From: Promicromonospora sp. MEB111
Lineage (GTDB): Bacteria > Actinomycetota > Actinomycetes > Actinomycetales > Cellulomonadaceae
DNA: 64,000 bases
Direction of reading: 5' to 3'
NCBI RefSeq assembly: GCF_030209445.1
Contig: NZ_JARVSD010000022.1
Span: 58,898 to 122,897 of the forward strand
Shown here: positions 40,740 through 50,055 of the stretch, piece after piece
How positions within the stretch are numbered: the first letter of the stretch is position 1
Layout: each line of letters begins with the position of its first letter
Translations under genes and position numbers: made by a program
The notes under the pieces: model-generated
Database searches by the model: none
What the model was told of the DNA's origin: nothing
What the model saw: the letters and a program-made list of their open reading frames with translations, nothing else

Positions 40740-41861
40740 ATGAGTCGCACTTCCCTCCGGGGCGTCGCCGTGGCAACCGCCACCGTGGGCCTCTTTGCCG
40801 GCACCATCAGCGCCGTCGCCGCCGCACCGTCCGACGTCGAGGCCGCCACCGCCGGCTACACGCCGGGTCTCGTCTCCGCCATGGAGCGCGACCTGAACCT
40901 GAGCACGGCGGACGCCGTGGCCCAGCTCCAGGCGCAGGAGCTCCTGGCCGACACGCAGCAGAGCCTGGAGAAGTCGCTCGGCGCCTCCTACGCCGGGGCC
41001 TGGGTCGAGGGTGCGGACACCCTGCACGTCGCCGTGACCGACGCCGCCGAGGCGGCCGACGTCCGCGCGGCCGGGGCCACCCCCGTGACCGTTGACCACT
41101 CGCTCACGGTCCTCGACGCCTGGACCGCGGACCTGGACGGCGCGCTGTCCCCGGCCGACGTGACCTCGTACCACGTGGACGTGGAGACCAACGAGATCGT
41201 CGTCGACGTGGTCGACGGCGCCCAGGCCGACGTCCGGGCCGCCGTGGCCGAGGCGGGCGTGCCCGCCGGCGTCGTCTCGCTGACGCGGTCCGCGGAGCGT
41301 CCCCGCACGTTCGCCGACGTGATCGGCGGCGAGGCGTACTTCATCGACGGCAGCGCGCGCTGCTCGGTCGGCTTCGCCGTCACCGGCGGCTTCGTGTCCG
41401 CCGGGCACTGCGGTTCGGTGGGCTCCTCGGCGAGCGAGCCGAGCGGCACCTTCGAGGTCTCGGAGTTCCCGGGCAGCGACTACAGCTATGTCTCGGTGGA
41501 CTCGGACACCCCGGTCGGCGTGGTCGACGACTGGGCCGGCGGCACCGTGGCCGTCGAGGGTTCGACGCCCGCCGCCGTGGGCGCCAGCGTCTGCCGCTCG
41601 GGCTCCACGACCGGCTGGCACTGCGGCACGATCCAGGCGCTCAACGCCACGGTGAACTACGCCGAGGGCAGCGTCTCCGGTCTCATCCAGACCAACGTGT
41701 GCGCCGAGCCCGGCGACTCGGGCGGCTCGCTGCTCGCGGGCTCGCAGGCGCAGGGCATGACCTCCGGCGGCTCGGGCAACTGCTCCTCCGGCGGCCAGAC
41801 CTTCTTCCAGCCGGTGGGCGAGGCGCTGAGCGCGGCAGGGGTGTCGCTCCTGACGAACTGA
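40740..41861 (+). CDS. Secreted S1-family serine protease with pro-domain (streptogrisin / alpha-lytic type)
   Basis: A 373-residue preproenzyme. Signal peptide: MSRTSLRGVAVATATVGLFA, cleavage near AVA-AAP. The alpha-lytic-type pro-domain covers about 40-185. The mature protease starts near ADVIGGEAYF. Catalytic His is in FVSAGHCGSVG, Asp probably in SDYSYVSV, and Ser in EPGDSGGSLLAG. Cysteines form the usual pairs (SARC with GHCG; SVCRSG with WHCGTI; NVCAEPG with GNCSSGG). It lacks the extra C-terminal domain of the next gene. The ribosome-binding AAGGAGTCGCTGGA is almost identical to that of the paralogue at 42030, showing a tandem duplication that includes the leader. Regulation may involve the 34-bp palindrome upstream. 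Confidence 0.92.
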   Translation: MSRTSLRGVAVATATVGLFAGTISAVAAAPSDVEAATAGYTPGLVSAMERDLNLSTADAVAQLQAQELLADTQQSLEKSLGASYAGAWVEGADTLHVAVTDAAEAADVRAAGATPVTVDHSLTVLDAWTADLDGALSPADVTSYHVDVETNEIVVDVVDGAQADVRAAVAEAGVPAGVVSLTRSAERPRTFADVIGGEAYFIDGSARCSVGFAVTGGFVSAGHCGSVGSSASEPSGTFEVSEFPGSDYSYVSVDSDTPVGVVDDWAGGTVAVEGSTPAAVGASVCRSGSTTGWHCGTIQALNATVNYAEGSVSGLIQTNVCAEPGDSGGSLLAGSQAQGMTSGGSGNCSSGGQTFFQPVGEALSAAGVSLLTN

Positions 41862-41880
41862 CGTCCTGAGGAACCGCGGG

Positions 41881-41905
41881 GCGGGTAGGGGAAGTCCCTA
41901 CCCGC
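41881..41905 (+). terminator. Hairpin between the two S1 protease genes
   Basis: GCGGGTAGGG (41881-41890) and CCCTACCCGC (41896-41905) are perfectly complementary with a five-base loop, 20 bases after the first protease's stop. No T-run follows. Further downstream ATGTCC occurs twice (41921 and 41935 areas) before the second gene's start. Confidence 0.6.
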
Positions 41906-42029
41906 TCTGCGGCATGTCCGCATATTGCTCCGATATGTCCTAACCGGTATCTGGGAGTTGCCTGAAAGCGACCATACGCTGTGCCGCACTGGGTGAATCC
42001 ATTGCCCCGACGACAAGGAGTCGCTGGAC

Positions 42030-43484
42030 ATGAGACGCACATCCTTCAAGGCGATCACCGTGGCCACAGCCGCGGCGACGCTTCTCGCCGGCAGCATCAC
42101 CGCTGCTACCGCAAGCGCAGCTGCCGGAGCGGACAAGCCCGAGGTGACGAGCTACGCCCCGGGCATGGTCGCGGCCCTGGAGCGCGATCTCGGCCTGACC
42201 ACCTCCCAGGCCGTGGACCGCCTCAAGACGGACGAGGCTCTGTCCGACAAGCAGCACTCCATCGTCAAGGCCCTCGACAAGGGCTACGCGGGCTCGTGGG
42301 TGGACGGCTCCGAGCTGTTCGTCGCGGTCACCGACAAGGCCGGGGCGGCCGAGGTCCGCGCCGCCGGCGCCACGGCGGTCACCGTCGACAAGTCCCTGGC
42401 GCAGCTCGACCGGCTCGCCACGAAGGCGTACCGGGCGGCCCCGCGGGCCGACGTCGCCGGCGCCTACGTGGACGTCGAGTCCAACGCCGTGGTCCTCGAG
42501 GTGGCCAAGGGGGCGAAGGCCGCCGTGGCCGCCGCCGTCGCGGACGCCGGGGTCGCGGCAGGCTCGGTCTCCCTCGTCGAGGTGGCGGAGATGCCCCGCA
42601 CCTTCATCAACGTGATCGGCGGCAACGCCTACTACATCGGCGGCTCGCGCTGCTCGGTCGGCTTCTCGGCCACCGGCGGCTTCGTCACCGCGGGTCACTG
42701 CGGCGACGTCGGCAACGCCACCACCAGCCCCAGCGGCACCTTCCGTACCTCCTCGTTCCCGGGCAACGACTACGCCTACGTGAACGTCGGCACGGACGAC
42801 ACCCCGGTCGGCGCGGTGAACAACTACAGCGGCGGCACCGTGAACGTCGCCGGTTCGACGGCGGCCGCGGTCGGCGCCACCGTCTGCCGCTCCGGTTCCA
42901 CCACCGGCTGGCACTGCGGCACCATCCAGGCCCTGAACGCCTCGGTCACCTACGCCGAGGGCACCGTCTCGGGCCTGATCCGGACCAACGTCTGCGCCGA
43001 GCCCGGCGACTCCGGCGGCTCGCTGCTGGCCGGCACCCAGGCCCAGGGCATGACCTCCGGTGGTTCCGGCAACTGCTCCTCGGGCGGCACCACCTACTTC
43101 CAGCCGGTGAACGAGGCGCTCAGCGCCGCGGGCGTCACGCTGATCACGGGTGGGGGCGGCACGACGCCGCCCACCGGGTGCGCCAGCCAGGAGACGGCGT
43201 TCAGCGGCTCGCTGACCAACGGCGCCTACACCTACAAGCCGAGCAGCAGCGGGTTCTCGGCGTCGTCCGGCACCATCACGGGCTGCCTCGACGGCCCCAC
43301 CGGCGCCGACTTCGACCTGTTCCTGCAGAAGGTGAGCGGCAGCAGCTGGGTCACCGTGGCCCAGGGCATCACGTCGTCGCCCGACGAGAGCGTGAGCTAC
43401 TCGGGCACGGCCGGCACCTACCGCTGGATCGTGGAGTCGTACTCGGGCTCGGGCTCGTACACGGGCGGCTACTCCACCCCGTGA
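42030..43484 (+). CDS. Secreted S1-family serine protease with C-terminal PPC-like domain
   Basis: A 484-residue preproenzyme, paralogue of the gene before it. Signal peptide: MRRTSFKAITVATAAATLLAG, cleavage near ASA-AAG. Pro-domain about 35-185. Mature catalytic domain: His in FVTAGHCGDVG, Asp in NDYAYVNV, Ser in EPGDSGGSLLAG. After GGGGTTPPTG a 95-residue C-terminal domain begins with CASQETAF. It is beta-rich and Ser/Gly/Tyr-rich (YTYKPSSSGFSASSG, DFDLFLQKVSG, YRWIVESYSGSGSY). The DFDLFL and final YRW..ESYSGSG strands resemble the pre-peptidase C-terminal (PPC) fold. It may aid secretion or bind polymer substrates. The tandem pair differs mainly by this domain. Confidence 0.92.
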   Translation: MRRTSFKAITVATAAATLLAGSITAATASAAAGADKPEVTSYAPGMVAALERDLGLTTSQAVDRLKTDEALSDKQHSIVKALDKGYAGSWVDGSELFVAVTDKAGAAEVRAAGATAVTVDKSLAQLDRLATKAYRAAPRADVAGAYVDVESNAVVLEVAKGAKAAVAAAVADAGVAAGSVSLVEVAEMPRTFINVIGGNAYYIGGSRCSVGFSATGGFVTAGHCGDVGNATTSPSGTFRTSSFPGNDYAYVNVGTDDTPVGAVNNYSGGTVNVAGSTAAAVGATVCRSGSTTGWHCGTIQALNASVTYAEGTVSGLIRTNVCAEPGDSGGSLLAGTQAQGMTSGGSGNCSSGGTTYFQPVNEALSAAGVTLITGGGGTTPPTGCASQETAFSGSLTNGAYTYKPSSSGFSASSGTITGCLDGPTGADFDLFLQKVSGSSWVTVAQGITSSPDESVSYSGTAGTYRWIVESYSGSGSYTGGYSTP

Positions 43485-43494
43485 TCTCCGCCTG

Positions 43495-43542
43495 ACAGGT
43501 CAGACGCCCAGGCCACTGATGTGGCCCGGGCGTCTGACCCGT
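43495..43542. repeat. Palindromic repeat copy 5, between convergent genes
   Basis: Arms AGGTCAGACGCCC and GGGCGTCTGACCC with inner GGCCAC/GTGGCC and centre TGAT. This is the most diverged copy: the outer ACGTGT is lost on the left. It lies between the S1 protease stop and the PAP2 stop, the position expected for a shared terminator. Confidence 0.75.
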
Positions 43543-43549
43543 TCCGGGC

Positions 43550-44500
43550 TCAGGGGCGGGCCGTGGACTGGCGGACCAGGAGCATCAGCGCGAACGAACC
43601 GAGCGTCACGGCCACCACCCCGAGCGCCCCGCCCATGTAGGCCGTGAGGTCGCCGCCGATCGGCAGCCCCCAGCCGTAGCCGCGCACGCTGCCCAGCGCG
43701 CCGAGGCCGAGGGCGCCGCAGACGACGGCGCCGAGCAGGAGCAGCCCGGCCACGCCCGACGACCCGGGCTCCGCGCCGGTGCGCGGCTCGTCCAGGGACG
43801 ACGGCGAGCTCAGCGCGCACACGCCGGCGCTCCAGGCGAGCACGACGAGGATCGCGGCGACGACGTCGGACGGCCGGTGCCACTGCCCGATCAGCGTGGA
43901 CACCCCGGTGGCCGCCGTGTAGGCCGCACCGGCCAGCGCGACGAGCGGGCGCCAGCGCCGCGGCACCGCGATGAGCAGCCCGGCGGCGACGGACGCCGCG
44001 ACGGTCGTGTGCCCGCTGGGAAGGGTGTTGATGTCGGCCCGCGCGATGTCGAGCAGCGCCGGCCGGTCGAGGACCACGTGCTTGAGCAGCTGCGTGGTGA
44101 GGTTGGCGCCGGCCACGAGGATCGCGACCTGTGCCGCGAGCCACCAGCGGCCGCGGGCCAGCGCGAGCACCACGGCGACCGCCAGGCCCAGGCCGACGAA
44201 CGAGTTGGACACCACGCCGAGCACCGGCTCGGCGAGCTCCCAGAGCACGCCCTGCCCCGTGGCCGCGCCCTCGAGCGCGAGCTGGTCGGCGTGCTGGCCG
44301 CGGCCCGAGCCGACGAAGGTGTCCCAGGTGGCCCACACGCCCCACAGCGCGAGCACCGCGACCACGGCGGCCGCGACGCGCGGCACCACCCGGGGCCGGA
44401 GGCCCGCCGTCCGGCCGGGCATCGGGCTGCCGACGCTGCCGACATCGCCGGCGTGCGGGGGTCGCGGCAGGTCGCGGCGCGGGAGGGTGCGGTCGGTCAT
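43550..44500 (-). CDS. PAP2-superfamily membrane phosphatase
   Basis: A 316-residue protein with about six membrane helices. The phosphatase signature is present in order: KHVVLDRPALLD (K-x6-RP), LPSGHTTVAASVAAG (PSGH) and GQWHRPSDVVAA (H-x3-D). Such enzymes dephosphorylate lipid phosphates such as undecaprenyl pyrophosphate or phosphatidate at the outer face of the membrane. The first 30 residues are a basic cytoplasmic tail. After the PAP2 core two further helices are joined by a Ser/Pro/Gly-rich loop. On the minus strand TACGGT lies seven bases before the ATG, consistent with leaderless transcription. The gene is divergent from topA. Confidence 0.88.
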   Translation of the reverse strand: MTDRTLPRRDLPRPPHAGDVGSVGSPMPGRTAGLRPRVVPRVAAAVVAVLALWGVWATWDTFVGSGRGQHADQLALEGAATGQGVLWELAEPVLGVVSNSFVGLGLAVAVVLALARGRWWLAAQVAILVAGANLTTQLLKHVVLDRPALLDIARADINTLPSGHTTVAASVAAGLLIAVPRRWRPLVALAGAAYTAATGVSTLIGQWHRPSDVVAAILVVLAWSAGVCALSSPSSLDEPRTGAEPGSSGVAGLLLLGAVVCGALGLGALGSVRGYGWGLPIGGDLTAYMGGALGVVAVTLGSFALMLLVRQSTARP

Positions 44501-44752
44501 GGGCTCCACCGTAGAGGAGCCTCCTGAAGAGACCGTGTCGCTGGTGTGAGGCTCCCCGTGTCCTTGCCGCCACGTGTCCGTGACGCCGGTGTCTTTGACG
44601 CCACGAGTGAAAATCACCACGGTCATGTGAAACCGCCGGGCGTGCCGCTGTGAGCCCGGATAGGGTGCGATCCGTCGTGCCTGGCGTACCGTGAACTCTC
44701 CAACGCCACCCGGCGCACGTCCCCAGACCCAGCAGGAAGCAGGCAGGACCGG

Positions 44753-47563
44753 ATGTCCCAGGCACGCAAGCTCGTGATCGTCGAGTCGCCCACGAAGGCT
44801 CGCAAGATCCAGAGCTATCTCGGTGACGGCTACGAGGTCGAAGCCAGCGTGGGGCACATTCGCGACCTCCCGCAGCCCAAGGACCTGCCCGCGGAGATGA
44901 AGAAGGGCCCGTACGGCAAGTTCTCCGTGGACGTCGACAACGGGTTCGACCCGTACTACGTGGTCCACGCGGACAAGAAGAAGAAGGTCTCCGAGCTCAA
45001 GAAGGCCCTCAAGGACGCCGACGAGCTCTTCCTCGCGACCGATGAGGACCGCGAGGGCGAGGCCATCGCCTGGCACCTGATCCAGGAGCTCAAGCCCAAG
45101 GTCCCGGTCAAGCGCATGGTCTTCCACGAGATCACCCGGGACGCGATCCTCCGCGCCCTGGAGAACACGCGCGAGCTGGACCAGGACCTGGTGGACGCCC
45201 AGGAGACGCGGCGCATCCTCGACCGTCTGTACGGCTACGAGGTCTCGCCGGTCCTGTGGCGCAAGGTGCGGCAGGGCCTGTCCGCCGGCCGTGTGCAGTC
45301 GGTGGCGACGCGCCTGGTGGTCGAGCGCGAGCGCGAGCGCATGGCGTTCGTGTCCGCGGACTACTGGGACGTCGCGGGCACGTTCGCGGTCCCGGACGGG
45401 TCGGACGGCGGTCAGCCCTCCTTCCGCGCCCGGCTCACGCAGCTCGCGGGCCAGAAGGTCGCGTCGGGCCGTGACTTCGACGACCGGGGCCGGCTGAAGG
45501 TCCGCACCGGCGTGGTGCAGCTCGACGAGACGGCCGCCCGCGCCGTCGTCGCCGGGCTGGAGGCCGCCGACTTCGCCGTCCGCAGCCTGGAGACCAAGCC
45601 GTACACGCGCCGTCCGGCGGCGCCGTTCACCACCTCCACCATGCAGCAGGAGGCGGGCCGCAAGCTGCGGATGTCGTCGCGCCAGGCGATGCGCACCGCG
45701 CAGGGCCTGTACGAGAACGGCTACATCACCTACATGCGTACCGACAGCCCCTCCCTCTCGAAGGAGGCGACGGACGCCGCGCGGCGGCAGGCCGCCGAGC
45801 TGTACGGCGCCGAGTACGTGCCGGGCGCGCCCCGCCTCTACAACAGCAAGGCGAAGGGTGCCCAGGAGGCGCACGAGGCGATCCGCCCCGCGGGCGACTC
45901 CTTCCGTACCCCGGCGCAGGTCGCCGGCGAGCTGAGCGGCGACCAGTTCCGGCTGTACGAGCTGATCTGGAAGCGCACCGTGGCCTCGCAGATGGCCGAC
46001 GCGAAGGGGTCGACGGCGTCCGTCCGGCTCGGCGCGACCATCACCGGCGGCGCGCAGGACGGCAACGAGGCGGTGTTCTCGGCGTCGGGCACGGTGATCT
46101 CGTTCCGTGGCTTCCTCGCCGCGTACGAGGAGGGTGCGGACGCCGAGACCGACGCGCCGGAGGGTGCCGCGGCGGCGAAGGAGACGCGCCTGCCGACGAT
46201 GGCCGAGGGTGACGCGCTGGTCGGCACCGACCTCGCCGCGGACGGCCACTCCACCACGCCGCCCGCGCGGTACACGGAGGCCTCGCTGGTCAAGGCGCTG
46301 GAGGAGCGCGGCATCGGCCGCCCGTCCACGTACGCCGCGACCATCTCGACCATCCAGGACCGCGGCTACGTCATCACGCGCGGCCAGGCCTTGGTACCGA
46401 CGTGGCTCGCGTTCGCGGTGATCCGCCTGCTGGAGGAGCACTTCGACCGGCTCGTCGACTACGACTTCACCGCCACGATGGAGGAGGACCTCGACCAGAT
46501 CGCGGCCGGCTCCCGCGAGCGCGTGGCGTGGCTGCGCGAGTTCTACTTCGGTGAGGTGCCCGGCAACCTCGGCACGTCCGACGAGCTCGGCGTGGACAGC
46601 GAGGGCGGCGGTCTGCGCGCGCTCGTGGCGAACCTCGGCGAGATCGACGCCGCGGCGATCAACTCCGTGGACATCGGCGAGGGCATCCGGGTGCGCGTGG
46701 GCCGCTACGGCCCCTACCTGGAGGACCTCGCGGCCGAGGTCGAGGAGGGCAAGACCCCGCCCCGCGCCTCGGTGCCGGACGACGTCGCGCCCGACGAGCT
46801 GACGGTCGCCAAGGCCCGCGAGCTGCTCGCGGCGGGCGCCGACGACGGCCGTGTGCTCGGCACGCACCCCGAGTCGGGCAACCCGATCGTGGCGAAGAAC
46901 GGCCGGTACGGCCCGTACGTGACGGAGCAGCTGCCCGAGCCCGACCTCGACCCCGACCTGTCGGCCGCGGCGAAGAAGCGGGCGCTGGCCGCCCTGCCCA
47001 AGCCGCGTACGGCGTCGCTGCTCAAGACCCAGGCCCTCGACTCGGTGACCCTGGAGGACGCGCTGCAGCTCATGTCGCTGCCGCGGGTCGTGGGCACCGA
47101 CCCGGAGTCGGGCGACGAGATCACCGCGCAGAACGGCCGCTACGGTCCGTACCTCAAGAAGGGCACCGACTCGCGCACCCTGCCGTCCGAGGAGGCCATG
47201 TTCACGGTCACCCTGGACGAGGCGCTGGAGATCTACAAGCAGCCCAAGCGGGGCCGCGGGCGCACCGCGACGCCGCCGCTGCGCGAGCTCGGCGACGACC
47301 CGACCAGCGGCAAGCCGATCCAGGTCAAGGACGGCCGGTTCGGCCCGTACGTGACCGACGGCGAGACCAACCGCACCCTGCCGCGCGACGTCACGCCGGA
47401 GTCGATCACGGCCGAGCGGGCCATCGAGCTGCTCGCGGAGAAGCGCGCCCAGGGCCCGGCCAAGAAGCGCACCCCCGCCAAGAAGGCGCCGGCCAAGAAG
47501 GCGCCCGCGAAGAAGGCACCGGCCAAGAAGGCCCCGGCGAAGAGCACGTCCACCAAGGAGTAG
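44753..47563 (+). CDS. topA: DNA topoisomerase I (type IA) with actinobacterial C-terminal repeats
   Basis: A 936-residue enzyme that relaxes negative supercoils. The Toprim domain is at the start: KLVIVESPTKARKIQSYLG with the Glu, and ATDEDREGEAIAWHL with the DxD acidic pair. The active-site Tyr is in ENGYITYMRTDSPSLS (about residue 325). After the core come four short repeats built around GRYGPY or GRFGPY (near residues 651, 717, 795 and 865), the zinc-free Topo_C repeats of actinobacteria. A basic tail of alternating KKAPA units, here five copies or so, follows and is known in related enzymes to aid DNA binding and processivity. A 252-bp upstream region holds TTGACG (44595-44600) but no clear matching -10. 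Confidence 0.97.
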   Translation: MSQARKLVIVESPTKARKIQSYLGDGYEVEASVGHIRDLPQPKDLPAEMKKGPYGKFSVDVDNGFDPYYVVHADKKKKVSELKKALKDADELFLATDEDREGEAIAWHLIQELKPKVPVKRMVFHEITRDAILRALENTRELDQDLVDAQETRRILDRLYGYEVSPVLWRKVRQGLSAGRVQSVATRLVVERERERMAFVSADYWDVAGTFAVPDGSDGGQPSFRARLTQLAGQKVASGRDFDDRGRLKVRTGVVQLDETAARAVVAGLEAADFAVRSLETKPYTRRPAAPFTTSTMQQEAGRKLRMSSRQAMRTAQGLYENGYITYMRTDSPSLSKEATDAARRQAAELYGAEYVPGAPRLYNSKAKGAQEAHEAIRPAGDSFRTPAQVAGELSGDQFRLYELIWKRTVASQMADAKGSTASVRLGATITGGAQDGNEAVFSASGTVISFRGFLAAYEEGADAETDAPEGAAAAKETRLPTMAEGDALVGTDLAADGHSTTPPARYTEASLVKALEERGIGRPSTYAATISTIQDRGYVITRGQALVPTWLAFAVIRLLEEHFDRLVDYDFTATMEEDLDQIAAGSRERVAWLREFYFGEVPGNLGTSDELGVDSEGGGLRALVANLGEIDAAAINSVDIGEGIRVRVGRYGPYLEDLAAEVEEGKTPPRASVPDDVAPDELTVAKARELLAAGADDGRVLGTHPESGNPIVAKNGRYGPYVTEQLPEPDLDPDLSAAAKKRALAALPKPRTASLLKTQALDSVTLEDALQLMSLPRVVGTDPESGDEITAQNGRYGPYLKKGTDSRTLPSEEAMFTVTLDEALEIYKQPKRGRGRTATPPLRELGDDPTSGKPIQVKDGRFGPYVTDGETNRTLPRDVTPESITAERAIELLAEKRAQGPAKKRTPAKKAPAKKAPAKKAPAKKAPAKSTSTKE

Positions 47564-47576
47564 CCGGGCGGGCGGG

Positions 47577-47978
47577 TCAGCGGCGCAGGCGGCGGCCCGT
47601 CACCTGGGCGGGTGTGATGCGCACCCAGGTGTCGCGGGTGTCCTCCAGGTAGCTGACCAGGTTGGTCGACTCGGCCGCCGCGATGTCGGCATCGGTCTCC
47701 AGGATCTCCGCGGTGCCCTTCACGACGACGCTGTAGGCGATCTCGGGCCCCCACTGGTCCACCTCGAACGCGACCTTCTCGTTGATCGCCACCTCCGCGA
47801 CCTTCGTGCCCGGGATGGTGTGGAAGTAGATGGTCCGGTCCGCGACCGCGAAGTTCAGGGGGAAGATCTCCGGCTCGCCGGCGACGGCGGTGCCGAGGCG
47901 CCCGATGGGCTGCATCGAGAGGAACTCCCAGCACTCGTCCACGGTCATCGGCGTGATGCTCTGCTCGTTGTCGTCCAT
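47577..47978 (-). CDS. PNPOx-like flavin/F420-binding split-barrel protein
   Basis: A 133-residue single-domain protein of the pyridoxamine-5'-phosphate-oxidase-like fold. The run CWEFLSMQPIGRLGTAVAGEP, IFPLNFAVADRTIYFHT and GTKVAEVAINEKVAFEVDQW (each in part) is characteristic of the actinobacterial F420/FMN-binding group. Reaction unknown. It is convergent with topA, with only 13 bp between stops, and divergent from tmk. The nearby rest of the window has no F420-biosynthesis genes, so the cofactor is not decided. Confidence 0.85.
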   Translation of the reverse strand: MDDNEQSITPMTVDECWEFLSMQPIGRLGTAVAGEPEIFPLNFAVADRTIYFHTIPGTKVAEVAINEKVAFEVDQWGPEIAYSVVVKGTAEILETDADIAAAESTNLVSYLEDTRDTWVRITPAQVTGRRLRR

Positions 47979-48073
47979 GTCCCCATCGTGCGCCGACTGC
48001 GCGGGCGTCGCCCGGCAGGGCGGGCCGGACCGGAGCGGGGGTCGATGTCAGCGGGCCCGGTTAGGGTGGCGGC

Positions 48074-48778
48074 GTGAACGCACCGGGCTACTTCATCTCC
48101 TTCGAGGGCGGCGAGGGCGTGGGCAAGTCGACCCAGTCACGCCTCCTCGGCGACTGGCTGGCGGACCTGACGGGCCGTGAGGTCCTGCTCACGTTCGAGC
48201 CGGGCGCCACCGCGCTCGGCAAGGAGCTGCGGGCCGCGGTCATGCACGGGCAGGACATGGGCCCGCGGGCCGAGGCGCTGATCTACGCGGCGGACCGCGC
48301 CCACCACGTCGAGACCGTGGTGCGGCCCGCGCTGGAGCGCGGCGCCGTGGTGGTCACGGACCGCTACGTCGACTCCTCGATCGCCTACCAGTCGGGCGGG
48401 CGCGACCTGCCTCCGGGCGAGGTGGAGCACATCTCCCTGTGGGCCACCAAGGGCCTGCGGACGGACATCACGATCCTGCTCGACCTCGACCCCGAGGCGG
48501 CCGCCGCCCGCCGCGCGGCGGCCGAGGGCAAGGGCGAGCTCGACCGGCTGGAGCGTGCCGGGGTCGAGTTCCACACGCGGGTCCGGGACACGTTCCTCCG
48601 GCGCGCGGCGGCCGACCCGGAGCGCTGGGTGGTCATCGACGCCGCGGCGCCGGTCGACGACATCCAGGCGCAGATCCGGGTCGACGTCGCGGCCCGCCTG
48701 GGCCTGACGCCGGTGGTCACCGAGGCCGCGAGCGTCACCGGGTCCGACCCGGCCGCCGAGGGGGAGGACCGCTCGTGA
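48074..48778 (+). CDS. tmk: Thymidylate kinase
   Basis: A 234-residue kinase converting dTMP to dTDP. The P-loop is SFEGGEGVGKSTQSRLLG (residues 7-24). The DRY motif is VVTDRYVDSSIAYQSGGRDL (in part), and the LID-type region is DLDPEAAAARRAAAEGKGELDRLE, followed by the EFHTRVRDTFL helix. The last 25 residues are a variable tail. TAGGGT (48062-48067) stands six bases before the GTG, so the transcript is probably leaderless. The stop overlaps the start of holB, a pairing (tmk-holB) conserved in many bacteria that joins dTTP supply with replication. Confidence 0.95.
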   Translation: MNAPGYFISFEGGEGVGKSTQSRLLGDWLADLTGREVLLTFEPGATALGKELRAAVMHGQDMGPRAEALIYAADRAHHVETVVRPALERGAVVVTDRYVDSSIAYQSGGRDLPPGEVEHISLWATKGLRTDITILLDLDPEAAAARRAAAEGKGELDRLERAGVEFHTRVRDTFLRRAAADPERWVVIDAAAPVDDIQAQIRVDVAARLGLTPVVTEAASVTGSDPAAEGEDRS

Positions 48779-49911
48779 CGGTGTGGGACGACGTCGTCGG
48801 GCAGGAGTCCGCCGTCGCCGCGCTGCAGGGCGCCGTGGCCAACCCGGCCGCCATGACGCACGCGTGGCTCGTGACGGGCCCGCCCGGGTCGGGCCGGTCG
48901 GTGGCCGCGCGCGCCTTCGCCGCGGCGCTGCAGTGCCCGCAGGGCGGCTGCGGCGTCTGCCGGTCGTGCACCACGACCATGGCGGGCACCCACCCGGACG
49001 TGACGCTGCTGGCCACGGAGAAGGTGGTCATCGCGATCGACGAGGTGCGCGACCTGATCATGACGGCGTCGCGCTCGCCCTCGGGCGGCCGGTGGCGCGT
49101 GATCGTGATCGAGGACGCGGACCGCATGGCGGAGCGCACCACCAACGTGCTGCTCAAGGCCATCGAGGAACCGCCGCCGCACACGGTGTGGGTGCTGTGC
49201 GCGCCCTCCGTCCAGGACGTGCTGCCGACCATCCGGTCGCGCTGCCGGGCCGTGGTGCTCCGCGTGCCGCCGCCGGAGGCCGTCGCCGACCTGCTGGTGC
49301 GGCGCGACGGCGCGGACCCCGCGGTCGCCCTGAGCGCGGCCCGCGCCGCGCAGAGCCACGTCGGCCTGGCCAAGCGCCTGGCGCGGGACGCCGGCGCGCG
49401 CGAACGGCGCACCGCGGTGCTGAGCATCGCGCGGCGCATCCGCGGCGTCGGCGACGCCGTGCTCGCCGCGGGCGAGCTCGTGGACGTCGCCAAGGCGGAG
49501 GCCGTGTCGGCCACCCAGGAGCGCGACGCCGCCGAGAAGGCCGAGCTGCTGCGCGCGCTCGGCGTGGCCGACGGCGAGACGCTGCCGCCGCGCCTGCGCT
49601 CGCAGCTCAAGCAGCTCGAGGACGACCAGAAGCGCCGCGCCACGCGGCACCAGCGCGACGTGCTCGACCGGGCGATGGTGGACCTGCTGTCGCTCTACCG
49701 GGACGTGCTCGTGGTGCAGCTCGGGGCGGAGGTCGACCTCGTCAACGCCGAGCTCGCCGAGACCGTGCGCGCGCTGGCCGCCGACTCGACCCCCGAGCAG
49801 ACGGTGCGCCGCATGGACTCGATCGGCGTGGCCCGCACCCGGCTGGACGGCAACGTGGCGCCGCTCCTCGCGCTGGAGGCGATGGCGATAGCCCTGCGCC
49901 CCCAGGGCTGA
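48775..49911 (+). CDS. holB: DNA polymerase III subunit delta'
   Basis: A 378-residue clamp-loader subunit. N-terminal AAA+ domain: VWDDVVGQESAVAALQGAV; P-loop position GPPGSGRSVAARAF, where Arg replaces the P-loop Lys, as expected for the non-catalytic delta' subunit. A zinc-binding cluster CPQGGCGVCRSCTT lies near residue 55. VIVIEDADRMAERTTNVLLKAIEEPP is the Walker B/SRC region (quoted in part), with TIRSRC as the arginine-finger-type motif. The C-terminal half is helical and forms the collar. The GTG overlaps the tmk stop. Confidence 0.92.
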   Translation: MTVWDDVVGQESAVAALQGAVANPAAMTHAWLVTGPPGSGRSVAARAFAAALQCPQGGCGVCRSCTTTMAGTHPDVTLLATEKVVIAIDEVRDLIMTASRSPSGGRWRVIVIEDADRMAERTTNVLLKAIEEPPPHTVWVLCAPSVQDVLPTIRSRCRAVVLRVPPPEAVADLLVRRDGADPAVALSAARAAQSHVGLAKRLARDAGARERRTAVLSIARRIRGVGDAVLAAGELVDVAKAEAVSATQERDAAEKAELLRALGVADGETLPPRLRSQLKQLEDDQKRRATRHQRDVLDRAMVDLLSLYRDVLVVQLGAEVDLVNAELAETVRALAADSTPEQTVRRMDSIGVARTRLDGNVAPLLALEAMAIALRPQG

Positions 49912-49977
49912 ACACCTTTCGCCGCGGCAGCCACGTGTGAAGATTTCGCACGGGTGAATGTGAACCACCGCGGCACA

Positions 49978-50006
49978 TTGTCCCGAATGCCGTCCCTGGT
50001 TAGGCT
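49978..50006 (+). promoter_or_regulatory. Sigma-70-type promoter for the HypX-like gene
   Basis: TTGTCC (49978-49983) and TAGGCT (50001-50006) are separated by exactly 17 bp. The predicted start near 50013 leaves a leader of about 43 bases that contains the ribosome-binding GGAG at 50041. Confidence 0.55.
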
Positions 50007-50055
50007 GCGGGGCGCCCCCAGAGCTCTTCCGTGCGATTTAGGAGTCCACCGTCCG

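Noticed and set aside
24361..43542. CRISPR array formed by the dispersed GTCAGAC palindromes
   Set aside because: Copies are kilobases apart, lack regular spacers and no cas genes are present.
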